33,820 nt of DNA from positions 1 to 33,820 of the forward strand of contig CATZYB010000003.1 in the NCBI GenBank assembly GCA_958426095.1. Direction: 5' to 3'. The DNA comes from an uncultured Lachnospiraceae bacterium (GTDB lineage: Bacteria > Bacillota > Clostridia > Lachnospirales > Lachnospiraceae). The position numbers were made by a program, and so were the translations under genes. A model generated the notes under the pieces. That model was given only the letters and a program-made list of their open reading frames with translations, had not been told where the DNA came from and ran no database searches. This document shows positions 8,270 to 16,012 of this stretch, piece by piece (position 1 is the stretch's first letter; the number at the start of each line of letters is the position of its first letter).

Positions 8270-9238
8270 TTATTCGGTTTCTAAAGCAATGTAATCTTCC
8301 GGTACTTTGATTCCAAGCTGTTCACAGATTTCAGCATTATATTTTTTAGTAAAACTGGCAGCGTATTGAATCGGCATAGTCGAAATATCTTCGCCGTCAA
8401 TGAGAATTTGAGCGGCCATTTCACCTGTGGCATATCCGAGATCATAGTAATCTACAGTTAATGTTGCAGCACCGCAGATACGGCAAGTGCTTTCTTCGCC
8501 TGCGATGACAGGAATGTTTTCGGAAAGACAGATATTTGCAATCAGGCCAGCGCAGGAAGCAATCGTATTATCTGTCGGAATATAGATAACATCACATTTG
8601 GCAGCGGCATTTTCTGCCGCATAAGAAAGGTCATTGGAATCTGCAAATAAATAGGATTCACAAGAGTATCCCATATCGGTCAGTTCCTTTTGTAAAGCTT
8701 CTACCTGATATTGGGAATTTGTTTCAGATGAACAATAAAGCATTCCGATGGTTTCTGCATCCGGAAAGAGCTCCTGAATCATGGCGGCTTGCTCGGATGG
8801 CGGAACCAAATCGGAAGTGCCGGATACATTTCCGCCGACAGTTCCATCAAACTTGTCCAACTGGAGCGCGGTACTATAATCTGTAACGGACGTTCCGAGA
8901 ATAGGGATTTCTGATGTGGCGGCTGTGGTAATCTGCAGGGAAGTGGTGGAGTTTGCAAGAATCAGATCAACACCATTGTAAATAAATTCATCAATGACTG
9001 TCGTGCATGTGGTGCGGTCACCATTTGCATTGCGTTCGTCAAAAGTAACCTTGTCCCCAAGTTTGTCGGTGAGGGCATCCTTGAAGCCCTGTGCTGCGGC
9101 GTCCAAAGATTCATGCTGAGTGAATTGAAAGATTCCGATCGTAAAAGATGGAGATTCTTTTTTACATGCGGTTGTCCCTATAATAATACATAGGATCACT
9201 ATAAAGGTAACCAGAAAAGTCAGTGAACGTTTTTTCAT
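8270..9238 (-). CDS. TrpX-like ABC substrate-binding lipoprotein (orphan)
   Basis: A 322-residue lipoprotein: charged start MKKR, hydrophobic core and lipobox ending in C25 (IGTTAC). The mature part resembles the ABC_sub_bind / TrpX family (PF04392), a type I periplasmic-binding fold with repeated segments for DAAAQGFKDAL, VDLILANSTTSLQ and a C-terminal VDYYDLGYATGEMAAQIL. Homologues sit with a TrpY-type permease and TrpZ-type ATPase and bind tryptophan or similar ligands; neither gene is present here. Either it uses a transporter coded elsewhere or it is a sensor. It has its own promoter at 9286-9314. The ligand is unknown. Confidence 0.85.
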   Translation of the reverse strand: MKKRSLTFLVTFIVILCIIIGTTACKKESPSFTIGIFQFTQHESLDAAAQGFKDALTDKLGDKVTFDERNANGDRTTCTTVIDEFIYNGVDLILANSTTSLQITTAATSEIPILGTSVTDYSTALQLDKFDGTVGGNVSGTSDLVPPSEQAAMIQELFPDAETIGMLYCSSETNSQYQVEALQKELTDMGYSCESYLFADSNDLSYAAENAAAKCDVIYIPTDNTIASCAGLIANICLSENIPVIAGEESTCRICGAATLTVDYYDLGYATGEMAAQILIDGEDISTMPIQYAASFTKKYNAEICEQLGIKVPEDYIALETE

Positions 9239-9285
9239 ATGAATTCCCCTTCCCTTTGTTTATATAGGCATAATATTCTGTTTTT

Positions 9286-9314
9286 ATTATATGGTTTCAG
9301 GGGAAATTTGTAAA
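9286..9314 (-). promoter_or_regulatory. Sigma-A promoter of the TrpX-like lipoprotein gene
   Basis: Read on the minus strand, TTTACA (9309-9314) and TATAAT (9286-9291) are separated by 17 bases. The -10 lies about 48 bases before the ATG. The rest of the 9239-9614 gap holds an (AAT)-rich tract near 9320-9340, two minus-strand terminators and a doubtful short reading frame. Confidence 0.75.
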
Positions 9315-9360
9315 ATTAATAATAGTAATAATAATAATCTAAATATTCGATAGGTGTAGA

Positions 9361-9393
9361 AAAAAGGAAGCCGAAGCTGGTAGACTTCGGCTT
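9361..9393 (-). terminator. Terminator (second) downstream of the glycolipid-type operon
   Basis: Stem AAGCCGAAG (9368-9376) / CTTCGGCTT (9385-9393) with an 8-base loop. On the minus strand it is followed by CC and a T-run (9361-9365). It also has T residues on the plus-strand side, so it could stop readthrough both ways. Confidence 0.8.
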
Positions 9394-9502
9394 TTTAAGA
9401 GGGGAATGTTATTGTTATTGTTTGTTCGGTATGTTTATATAATAAATGAAAACTGTGACCAAAATGTGTTTGCTTTCTAAAACCATTATAAACTTGGTTA
9501 GG

Positions 9503-9530
9503 AAAAAATAAAAATAATCGAAATTATTTT
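9503..9530 (-). terminator. AU-rich terminator with UUCG loop after the glycolipid-type operon
   Basis: A perfect 8-bp stem (9511-9518 with 9523-9530) encloses, on the minus strand, a TTCG tetraloop. It is followed by a T-rich tail (complement of 9503-9510). It lies 85 bp after the stop of the membrane protein gene and, with the 9361-9393 hairpin, forms a tandem terminator. Confidence 0.6.
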
Positions 9531-9543
9531 CGGAGGATAGAAA

Positions 9544-9618
9544 ATGGATCAAAGAGGAGGAAGCCCGCGGTGTACTCTGGATTTAGAGCAGGTGAAAACT
9601 GTCCGCGAACAGCTTTAA
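9544..9618 (+). other. Doubtful 24-codon reading frame with ribosome-site-like sequence
   Basis: ATG 9544 has GGAGG at 9532-9536, and a TATAAT lies upstream at 9438-9443. The frame is only 24 codons (ends TVREQL) and shares its last 4 bases with the 3' end of the gene on the opposite strand. The hairpin next to the GGAGG is better read as a minus-strand terminator. I recognise no homologue; it may be chance or a truncated gene start. Confidence 0.15.
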
Positions 9619-10652
9619 AATTTTGATCTGGATATTCTTATTTGAACGGCCATGCAAATGAAAAAGCTGATGAGAAGGAAAGTGTATAAACTGATGCCTC
9701 GGCTTAAGAGCATGGCTGTTTTTATATTTTCTGTGTTGAATATATCTTTAAAGGCGAAAAGAAACCCGCCCTCTGCGGCGCCGATGGCTCCGGGGGTCGG
9801 TACGGCTGAGGCAGAAACCGTAAGAATCGACTGGCAGGTAATCAGTTCGCCTGGAGAAAAAGTATTGTATCCTAAAGCACGATAAATGCAGTAGGGCACA
9901 GAGGAAAGAGAAAACATTTGCAGAAGGGAAGTCAGCAGGACACGAATAAAAAGTATCGGCTTTTGTCGGATAATTACTGCACTTTGGTGATATTGCCGGA
10001 TTTCATTCTGTGTACGCTGCCAGCTTTCCTGCGGATGTTTTACCAGATGGATCCGTGTACCGATCCGGAGGATCGCGTGAAGAATTTGCAGAACAAATTT
10101 TTCCGAAGTCAGAAACAAAGCCATCAGTACGGCCGCGCCGCCGTTCGTGAGCAGACCGAAGGGTAAAAGATATCTTAAATGGCCGGCTGTCTGAATGGCC
10201 AGATTCGGATGGAACAAAGACATGATCCCTGGCAGCAGCAGCATAGCCATCTGGTAAACAAAAACAATATATAAAATCATTACCGACGAATTGGCCAGTG
10301 AGATATGGTCTTTTTTCATATAATACATCTGGACCGGCTGGCCGCCGCTGGCGGATGGGGTGATCGAACTGAAATAAAAGCCTATAAAGGCATATTGTTC
10401 GCATCTGGACAGGGCCATAGGCCATCCGAGACTGCGGGAAATCTGATACATATTTAAAGCTTCGCAGCTCACAAAAAGAAACATACAGCCAAGGCCTGTC
10501 AGAAGCCAGAAAATGCTGGCCGATTTTAAAGCGGTTATTAAATTTTCCATATCATTTCCGCTTAGGATGACGGTAAATGTAATAATCGCCAGCACAAGCA
10601 TTAGAAATATATTACGGCCATAAGAGGCCTTTTTTTTGCTGTTGAATGACAT
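9615..10652 (-). CDS. Flippase-like integral membrane protein (LPG_synthase_TM / YbhN family)
   Basis: A 345-residue polytopic protein with about eight hydrophobic helices, of the family that includes the membrane part of MprF (PF03706). Typical motifs are visible: SSITPSASGGQPVQMYYM in the middle and ASAVPTPGAIGAAEGGFLF near the end. It has no C-terminal aminoacyl-transferase domain, so it should move or present a lipid rather than aminoacylate it. Start choice: ATG 10652 has AAAGGAG nine bases upstream; the earlier in-frame ATG at 10679 has no site. It overlaps the deacetylase gene by 41 bp. As third gene of a glycosyltransferase-deacetylase-flippase operon, a likely cargo is the glycolipid made by the first gene (inference). 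Confidence 0.85.
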   Translation of the reverse strand: MSFNSKKKASYGRNIFLMLVLAIITFTVILSGNDMENLITALKSASIFWLLTGLGCMFLFVSCEALNMYQISRSLGWPMALSRCEQYAFIGFYFSSITPSASGGQPVQMYYMKKDHISLANSSVMILYIVFVYQMAMLLLPGIMSLFHPNLAIQTAGHLRYLLPFGLLTNGGAAVLMALFLTSEKFVLQILHAILRIGTRIHLVKHPQESWQRTQNEIRQYHQSAVIIRQKPILFIRVLLTSLLQMFSLSSVPYCIYRALGYNTFSPGELITCQSILTVSASAVPTPGAIGAAEGGFLFAFKDIFNTENIKTAMLLSRGISLYTFLLISFFICMAVQIRISRSKF

Positions 10653-11256
10653 GGGATTCGACTCCTTTAATATATTCATCCATGGTAAGGAATTTGTAAC
10701 CCTGTGCTTTTAGCCATGGAATAGTATGGATCAGCGCGTCGATGGTACGGAGAGGAGCGCCCTTTGCGCCTCCCGTATCTTCTCCGGCATCATGAAGGCA
10801 GATGACGGCACCGTCAAAGACCCGGTCTCTCAGTCTGTCGCTGATGAGACCGGAAGTTGTTCTGGATTCCCAGTCCTCGGCCATCACATCCCAGAGGACT
10901 TTTTTAATTTGATACTTTTTAATATACCTGTTTAAAAAAGGGGTGGATATGCCCCAGGGCGGACGGAAAAATCGCAGCGCATCCCCGGTCAGTTCTCTGT
11001 GCAGGCGAATGGATGCTTTAAAATCTGTATAGATATCGGATGGGGTACAAAAAATAGCATTTTTATGGGACATGGTATGTCCGCCGACGGTATGTCCTTC
11101 TGAAATCATCCGGTGTATAAGCTCCGGATGGGCGCTGGCATGGCTGCCTACGACAAAAAAGGCGGCAGGAATATTTTCATGAGATAGTAAATCCAGCAGG
11201 AGCGGCGTATAGCGAATATCAGGTCCGTCGTCAAAAGTTAAAACTAAAGATTTCAT
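10612..11256 (-). CDS. NodB-family polysaccharide deacetylase
   Basis: A 214-residue carbohydrate esterase 4 enzyme, which removes acetyl groups from N-acetylated sugars using a metal ion. Motifs in order: TFDDGP (D9 catalytic base, D10 metal ligand), HTMSH (H60, H64 metal ligands), RPPWG (98-102), DVMAEDWE and LHD (H155, D156). There is no signal peptide or membrane anchor, so it appears cytoplasmic, unlike peptidoglycan deacetylases; a lipid-linked sugar substrate would fit. Start choice: ATG 11256 has AGGAGGTG nine bases upstream; the GTG at 11268 lies inside that site. It overlaps the glycosyltransferase gene by 26 bp and the flippase-like gene by 41 bp, a tightly coupled operon. Confidence 0.9.
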   Translation of the reverse strand: MKSLVLTFDDGPDIRYTPLLLDLLSHENIPAAFFVVGSHASAHPELIHRMISEGHTVGGHTMSHKNAIFCTPSDIYTDFKASIRLHRELTGDALRFFRPPWGISTPFLNRYIKKYQIKKVLWDVMAEDWESRTTSGLISDRLRDRVFDGAVICLHDAGEDTGGAKGAPLRTIDALIHTIPWLKAQGYKFLTMDEYIKGVESHVIQQQKKGLLWP

Positions 11257-12397
11257 TATGTAAAGCACCTCCTAATGGAAAAGCAGCAGTTACCTCGCCG
11301 ATGAGTGTTGTCATGGTGCAGGCGGCAAAGGATTTTTTCATCAGCTTCATATGTTGTTTATATTGGTTGATCAGAGCTGTGTTTTGAATAAGCTCTGCAA
11401 TACGTTCTGCATCTTTCAGATTATTTTCAAGAAAGAGCGTTTGACCTATTTTGTGTTTTGTAATAAATTCGGCATTATATTTTTCCTGGTGCATGGTTGG
11501 GTTCAAAGCGAGGATCGGGGTTTCCGAAAAAATGGCCTCGAAGGTTGTTATACCGCCGGGTTTTGTGATAACTAAATCAGAACGGAGAAAATAGTTTTCT
11601 ATATCCCGGACATAACCAAGTACCTCTATATTTTCAAATCGATGATAAAGCTGATGGAACAGCTTTTCATTTTTTCCTGTGATCAAAGTTATTTTTGCAG
11701 GAACCAGATTGTTTAATTGACGGTAAAAATCTAACTTCTTTGGAAGAAGGCCGAGGCCGCCGCCCATCAGCAGGATTTTCGGCCGGAGATTTCCGGACAA
11801 TTTTTCGGCCGCCGAATTTTCATTGGCATTTTTCGGCGGGGGTTGTATGTAAAAACTTCTTCGGACTGGAATTCCGGTAATGTAAATTTGATTTTCGGGA
11901 ATTCCTTTTCTGATGAATGACTGGCGTACTTCTTTTGATCCGACGGCATAAGCATTTGTATGGTGATTTATCCATTCGGAATGTCCTGTGATATCTGTGA
12001 CGCAGGTGATCAACGGAATCGAAGATCCGCTTAAAGCTTTATAATAAGATACAGCTCTGGAAGCATAGGCCAGGACAGAAATAATTAAATCCGGCTGTTT
12101 CTCTCGAATCAGTTGATTCATTCGAAGATAGCAGACCAAATCTGGTTTTTGAGTAACCGGGCCGTTTTCTGATGATCTGTAATGAAGGTTATAAAAGACA
12201 GCGCTGCGCCGGATTAATGCGGAATAGCTTCCGTAAATATATTTGGCGCAGTGAGGCGTCAGATATGAGATCCAGTCAATAATTTCTATATTCAATTCTC
12301 TGACGGAGTGCATTTGTTCCGTAAGCTCCTCTTTGATGGCTTCGGCAGCCTTTATATGACCCATGCCGAATTTGCCGGTCAGAATAACAATTTTCAT
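11231..12397 (-). CDS. MGDG synthase / UgtP-like glycosyltransferase
   Basis: A 388-residue GT28-type glycosyltransferase of the MGDG synthase / diacylglycerol glucosyltransferase group, which moves a sugar from a nucleotide sugar to a lipid at the inner membrane face. The N-terminal domain has the glycine-rich acceptor loop GKFGMGHIKAAEAI and YAVGSKEVRQSF. The C-terminal domain has LLMGGGLGLLPKK, the GYVRDIENYF segment and the nucleotide-sugar site TKPGGITTFEA. Start choice: ATG 12397 follows GGGGAG with six bases between; the ATG at 12403 touches that site. It is the first gene of a three-gene overlapping operon. The lipid and sugar cannot be told from sequence; MurG-like activity is less likely given the MGDG-type N terminus. 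Confidence 0.87.
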   Translation of the reverse strand: MKIVILTGKFGMGHIKAAEAIKEELTEQMHSVRELNIEIIDWISYLTPHCAKYIYGSYSALIRRSAVFYNLHYRSSENGPVTQKPDLVCYLRMNQLIREKQPDLIISVLAYASRAVSYYKALSGSSIPLITCVTDITGHSEWINHHTNAYAVGSKEVRQSFIRKGIPENQIYITGIPVRRSFYIQPPPKNANENSAAEKLSGNLRPKILLMGGGLGLLPKKLDFYRQLNNLVPAKITLITGKNEKLFHQLYHRFENIEVLGYVRDIENYFLRSDLVITKPGGITTFEAIFSETPILALNPTMHQEKYNAEFITKHKIGQTLFLENNLKDAERIAELIQNTALINQYKQHMKLMKKSFAACTMTTLIGEVTAAFPLGGALHNEIFSFNF

Positions 12398-12422
12398 AGT
12401 CATCTCCCCTTTACATGCCACC

Positions 12423-12483
12423 ATTATATCGAACAGATATGAGGATTGACCGACAGGATTCTTACGTTTTTCTTATAAGAAAA
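12423..12483 (-). promoter_or_regulatory. Probable promoter region of the glycolipid-type operon
   Basis: On the minus strand TATAAT (12423-12428) lies 25 bases before the glycosyltransferase ATG. No convincing -35 is seen. A perfect 16-bp palindrome, TTTTCTTATAAGAAAA (12468-12483), sits about 40 bases further upstream and could bind a regulator. Confidence 0.4.
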
Positions 12484-12496
12484 TGTAGGAAAAATG

Positions 12497-12528
12497 AAAA
12501 AAGCTTCAATATTCTTAAATATTGAAGC
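12497..12528 (-). terminator. Terminator of the DUF6472-like gene
   Basis: Perfect 11-bp stem (GCTTCAATATT at 12503-12513, AATATTGAAGC at 12518-12528) with a 4-base loop. On the minus strand it is followed by six T residues. It lies 21 bp after the stop at 12549. Confidence 0.9.
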
Positions 12529-12548
12529 AGGTAAAAGGTGGATAATAT

Positions 12549-12740
12549 TTACATTTGTTTACGGACAACGGCATATTCGTTATCGTTTCGGTAATAAGGA
12601 CAGTTATAGCGGTCATCTGAGATCAGATGAGCATATTCATCTTCGTCCATATCCATATCACACATGTAGGCCTCATAATCCTCATCATAAGAATAATAGA
12701 GGCAGGTGTCACAGCTTGTCTGCGGTTGTTTTTTGTGCAT
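12549..12740 (-). CDS. Small cysteine-containing protein, DUF6472-like
   Basis: A 63-residue acidic protein with four cysteines in a C-x2-C, C, C arrangement (SCDTCLYY, MCDMDMDED, NCPYY) and a C-terminal VVRKQM. This pattern matches my recollection of DUF6472, a small family common in Lachnospiraceae; the cysteines may bind a metal. Function is unknown. GGAGGG lies seven bases before the ATG and a strong terminator follows the stop. A relic of another gene's 3' end lies just upstream (12764-12817), which suggests that it once followed an HD-domain gene. Confidence 0.8.
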   Translation of the reverse strand: MHKKQPQTSCDTCLYYSYDEDYEAYMCDMDMDEDEYAHLISDDRYNCPYYRNDNEYAVVRKQM

Positions 12741-12763
12741 CAGACATCCCTCCGAAATCTATT

Positions 12764-12817
12764 TTAGCAAATTTTATTTCTATTGGCAATGTGTTTAAAA
12801 TTCAGGCTGAGAAGTCC
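12764..12817 (-). pseudogene. 3'-end relic of an HD-domain hydrolase gene
   Basis: Read on the minus strand these 54 bases encode GLLSLNFKHIANRNKIC and a stop. They match the last 17 codons and stop of the HD-domain gene at 20979-21032: 48 of 54 bases are identical and 13 of 17 residues. Similarity ends sharply on both sides, and an in-frame TAA lies two codons upstream, so no full gene remains. The relic stops 23 bp before the ATG of the DUF6472-like gene. Confidence 0.75.
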
Positions 12818-12933
12818 TTTGTATTATTTGTCAAAGTATTGTATAAATCCGTTTAATTTAGAGAAAATCGTCAGATTAGCCCCTTTTTAGGGGCCAGATG
12901 ATAAAAAGAGGTCATTTATACCGGGAGGTTTTA

Positions 12934-12962
12934 TTGACACCTGCCTGACGTGATGATATGGT
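12934..12962 (+). promoter_or_regulatory. Promoter of the apbE-FMN_bind operon
   Basis: TTGACA (12934-12939) and TATGGT (12957-12962) are separated by exactly 17 bases. Transcription would begin near 12969, right at the inverted repeat 12970-12985, and the apbE ATG follows at 13001. Confidence 0.7.
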
Positions 12963-12969
12963 GTTTGAA

Positions 12970-12985
12970 GTTAGAATCTACTAAC
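12970..12985. promoter_or_regulatory. Candidate operator, copy 1 (GTTAG-N6-CTAAC)
   Basis: Inverted repeat GTTAG AATCTA CTAAC over the expected transcription start of the apbE operon. The same motif (GTTAG-N6-CTAAT) occurs upstream of the wall-anchored protein gene at 17346-17361. The shape is compatible with a MarR-type or DtxR-type site. The regulator is not in the window. Confidence 0.6.
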
Positions 12986-13000
12986 CAAAAGGGGGATATT

Positions 13001-14056
13001 ATGAAGCGTTATTTAATGATTATCTATGGGATGATCATCACTGTCCTGCTTTTCGGATGCGGTGTACATGCAGGAATGTCCGGGGAAACGGATGCTGCGG
13101 CGGAAAGTATAGAAGCAAGAAGTGATATTTTTGCTATGGATACTTATATGACGATTACCGCTTATGGAGCCAGGGCTCAGGAAGCCGTTGATGAGGCCAA
13201 GGTGGAAATTGAACGGCTGGACGCTCTGCTGTCTACAGGTCAGAGTACCAGTGAGGTAGCCCGGATCAATGCGGATCATGGAGGCATATTGTCTGAGGAT
13301 ACCAGGTATTTGCTGGAACGGTCCCTGGAGTTATATAAATCGACGGACGGAGCCTTTGATGTGGCTATTTATCCGGTGATGAAAGCCTGGGGATTTGCCG
13401 ATGGCAATTTCAATGTACCGTCGGATGAAACCCTTCAAGAACTTTCGAAACTGACGGATGCGTCAAATATTGTCTATGATGCTTCGGCGTCAACCGTTTC
13501 TTTTAACCGGGAAGGGATGGAAATTGATTTTGGAGGCATTGCCAAAGGCTATACTTCGGCGAGGATAATGGACATATTTCGTGAGTATGATGTGACTGGC
13601 GGTTGTGTCAGTCTGGGAGGCAATGTCCAGGTTTATGGTACAAAAACAGATGGTTCACTGTGGCGGGTGGCAGTGCGAAGTCCTGAAGGCGGTGATAATT
13701 ATCTGGGAGTTCTTAGTACCCGGGATCGGGCGGTGATCACTTCCGGCGGGTATGAACGGAACTTTGAGCAGGATGGCGTCACTTATCATCATATTATTGA
13801 TCCGAAAACCGGATATCCGGCAAATAATGGTTTGGTTTCGGTTACTATTGTCAGTGCGGATGGTACGTTGGCGGATGGATTGTCCACATCTTTGTTTGTT
13901 ATGGGAAAGGATAGGGCGATTGAATATTGGCGGGAAAATAGTGACAGTTTTGATGTGATTCTTTTATCCGATAATGGAGACTTGTATGTGAGTGAAGGGA
14001 TTAAAGAGAGTTTTACTTCAGATTATAATGTAGAAATTATTACGAGGGAGCGATGA
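13001..14056 (+). CDS. apbE: FAD:protein FMN transferase, lipoprotein ApbE
   Basis: A 351-residue membrane-anchored enzyme on the outer face of the membrane. It splits FAD and links FMN covalently to a Thr in the target motif D-x-x-S/T-G/S-A-T of FMN_bind proteins. A signal peptide ends in lipobox cysteine C20 (LLFGC). Family motifs are complete: MDTYMTITAYG, GAFDVAIYPVMKAWGF, IDFGGIAKGY (175-184), VSLGGNVQVYG, HHIIDPKTGYP (D267) and ADGLSTSLF (D292, T296, the metal/FAD site). Start choice: ATG 13001 has GGGGGA upstream and begins the signal peptide. Three genes with matching target motifs follow in the same operon and a fourth lies just beyond, so its substrates are evident from context. Confidence 0.95.
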   Translation: MKRYLMIIYGMIITVLLFGCGVHAGMSGETDAAAESIEARSDIFAMDTYMTITAYGARAQEAVDEAKVEIERLDALLSTGQSTSEVARINADHGGILSEDTRYLLERSLELYKSTDGAFDVAIYPVMKAWGFADGNFNVPSDETLQELSKLTDASNIVYDASASTVSFNREGMEIDFGGIAKGYTSARIMDIFREYDVTGGCVSLGGNVQVYGTKTDGSLWRVAVRSPEGGDNYLGVLSTRDRAVITSGGYERNFEQDGVTYHHIIDPKTGYPANNGLVSVTIVSADGTLADGLSTSLFVMGKDRAIEYWRENSDSFDVILLSDNGDLYVSEGIKESFTSDYNVEIITRER

Positions 14057-14059
14057 ACT

Positions 14060-16000
14060 GTGAAATTATATGAACGATTATCAGCCTATGCACCAATGTT
14101 GGCCACAACCGTGGCTGCGGCCTGTATCGGTATTTCACTTAATGGATATACAGAACCGGTTTATGCAGAGCCTGTCAAAACAATTAATGAGACAGCCGGA
14201 GCGGATGCAGATAAAGGCAAGGCGGAAAAAAAAGAGGATAAAACAGAAAAGAAAGGAAATTTTGATAAAGAAGATGGTACTTATACGGGAACGGGCACCG
14301 GATTTGCAGGTCAGATTCGTGTTTCCGTGGAAATTAAAGATAAAACCATTGTTGCGATCAATATTTTGGAAGTGGAAGCAGATGATGACGCATTTTTTAA
14401 TCGGGCCAGGGGCGTTATTGATAAAATTATTGCTGACCAAAGCCTTGATGTGGATGTGGTATCCGGTGCGACTTACAGTTCCAGAGGAATTATCAGTGCA
14501 GTAAAAAATGCGTTGACCGGGGAGACAGACAGCGGAGAGACGGGAGCTGCCAGCAGTGGGGCGGCCGGGCAGGGTTCAACCAGTGTTGATACGGTGGATG
14601 AGCCATCGGCTTATAAAGACGGCACCTACACGGGAACAGGCACCGGATTTGCAGGGCCGATTACGGTTCAGGCAGTTGTCAGCGGTGGCCGGATCACTTC
14701 AATTCAAGTACTCTCCAGCAGTGATGGGGATAGTTATATGACGAGTGCTTCTGCTTTAATTGCTTCGATTCTTTCTTCTCAGAGTACGAACGTGGATACG
14801 GTGTCCGGGGCAACCTACAGTTCAGTGGGGATTATTGAGGCGGTAAGAGATGCGCTCAGACAGGCTGGCGTTGCAGAGCAGGAAAATCAAAATAATCAGG
14901 AGAGCCGGACAGAACAAAGTGAAAATAATTGTTCAGTAGGAAATCTCGAACCGGCCAGCCCTGAAAAATCCGGCACGATCCCATATAAGGATGGGACATA
15001 TAGAGGAAGCGGCACAGGATTTCATGGGGATATTACAGTGGACGTTGTCATTAAAGATCAAACAATAACCGCTGTAAATATTATTGATTCGGCAGATGAT
15101 GCGGCATTCTTTAACCGGGCAAAGGTTATTGCAGAAAATATTGTCAAATCCCAGAAAGCGGATGTGGATACGGTATCCGGAGCAACTTATAGCTCTAAAG
15201 GAATCATAGCGGCTGTAAAGGATGCCCTGACAAAGGCCGATGAGGCAGCAAACGGTAAGGAGGATGAAACAAAACCGAATAATTCATCAAATAAAGACGA
15301 TGATATCATTACTGGAATGATTCCATATAAAGACGGCGTCTATTTTGGGGTTGGTGAAGGATTCAGCGGGGATATGACCGTAGCGGTGCTTATTCAGGAT
15401 AAGACTATCAGGAATGTGGTAATTACTGAATCCGAAGATGATGAAGTGTTTTTGAACCGGGCTAAGGGGGTGACGGAAAAGATCCTGAAAAAGCAGTCTG
15501 CGGACGTGGACGTGGTGTCCGGTGCGACCTTCAGTTCTAATGGTATTATCGAAGCAGTAAAAGATGCTTTGGTCAAAGCGGACGAAGCCACAAACGGAAA
15601 ATTGGAAGAAACGAAATCGGAAGAAACGAAACCGGAAGAAACAAAACCAGAAGAAACAAAACCAGAGGACACGGAAGAGGTATGGACCATAGAGATTCCA
15701 TGCAAACCGGACGAAAATGAAGATTTCGATGAATATGTGTTATCGATGACGGTCACGGTTGAAGATGGAAGGATTGTTGATATTAAGGATATTGCGGATA
15801 AGGACGGCGGAGAAAACAGTATGAATGGAAGCTTTATCAAGAGGGCGGCCGAGGGCACGAAGAAATATAAAGGGGTTGTCGGACAAATCCTTGAAAAAGG
15901 TCTGCCGGAGGATATCGATATGATTTCAGGAGCAACGTGTTCGTCAAATGCAATTATAAACGGCTGTCGGATGGCGTTGGAAGATGAAGAAACAGAATGA
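14060..16000 (+). CDS. Secreted protein with five FMN_bind repeats
   Basis: A 646-residue exported protein (signal peptide about 1-36, cleavage near VYA) made of five FMN_bind domains joined by charged linkers. Each carries the ApbE target S-G-A-T, with acceptor threonines T138, T252, T376, T490 and T626. Domains span about 70-152, 187-266, 309-390, 422-504 and 541-640. The first four start with DG-x-Y-x-G-x-G-x-GF and are alike; the fifth is divergent and lacks this start. A four-fold EETK[S/P] linker precedes the fifth. It should carry up to five FMN in series and act as an extracytoplasmic electron carrier. GTG start with GAGGGAG upstream, three bases after the apbE stop. No lipobox or wall signal is seen, so it may be soluble or held by partners. 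Confidence 0.9.
   Translation: MKLYERLSAYAPMLATTVAAACIGISLNGYTEPVYAEPVKTINETAGADADKGKAEKKEDKTEKKGNFDKEDGTYTGTGTGFAGQIRVSVEIKDKTIVAINILEVEADDDAFFNRARGVIDKIIADQSLDVDVVSGATYSSRGIISAVKNALTGETDSGETGAASSGAAGQGSTSVDTVDEPSAYKDGTYTGTGTGFAGPITVQAVVSGGRITSIQVLSSSDGDSYMTSASALIASILSSQSTNVDTVSGATYSSVGIIEAVRDALRQAGVAEQENQNNQESRTEQSENNCSVGNLEPASPEKSGTIPYKDGTYRGSGTGFHGDITVDVVIKDQTITAVNIIDSADDAAFFNRAKVIAENIVKSQKADVDTVSGATYSSKGIIAAVKDALTKADEAANGKEDETKPNNSSNKDDDIITGMIPYKDGVYFGVGEGFSGDMTVAVLIQDKTIRNVVITESEDDEVFLNRAKGVTEKILKKQSADVDVVSGATFSSNGIIEAVKDALVKADEATNGKLEETKSEETKPEETKPEETKPEDTEEVWTIEIPCKPDENEDFDEYVLSMTVTVEDGRIVDIKDIADKDGGENSMNGSFIKRAAEGTKKYKGVVGQILEKGLPEDIDMISGATCSSNAIINGCRMALEDEETE
15605..15664 (+). repeat. 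15-bp tandem repeat (EETK[S/P] x4) in a linker
   Basis: Four in-frame 15-bp units encode EETKS, EETKP, EETKP, EETKP between FMN_bind domains 4 and 5. Copy number may vary between strains. Confidence 0.85.
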
Positions 16001-16012
16001 TGAGGTGATATT

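Noticed and set aside
9544..9618. 24-codon frame as a confident small gene
   Set aside because: The adjacent hairpin is better explained as a minus-strand terminator with UUCG loop; kept only as a low-confidence entry.
10003..10425. 140-codon minus-strand frame inside the flippase-like gene
   Set aside because: Overlaps a clear membrane protein gene in another frame and shows no domain.
12494..12856. 120-codon plus-strand frame
   Set aside because: It lies antisense over the DUF6472-like gene, begins inside that gene's terminator and has no family features.
12879..12894. GCCCC-N6-GGGGC hairpin before the apbE promoter as a terminator
   Set aside because: No T-run follows on either strand and no gene needs terminating there; at most a regulator site.
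12860..13000. FMN riboswitch before apbE
   Set aside because: Only about 30 bases separate the likely transcription start from the ATG, too short for that aptamer, and no conserved core is seen.
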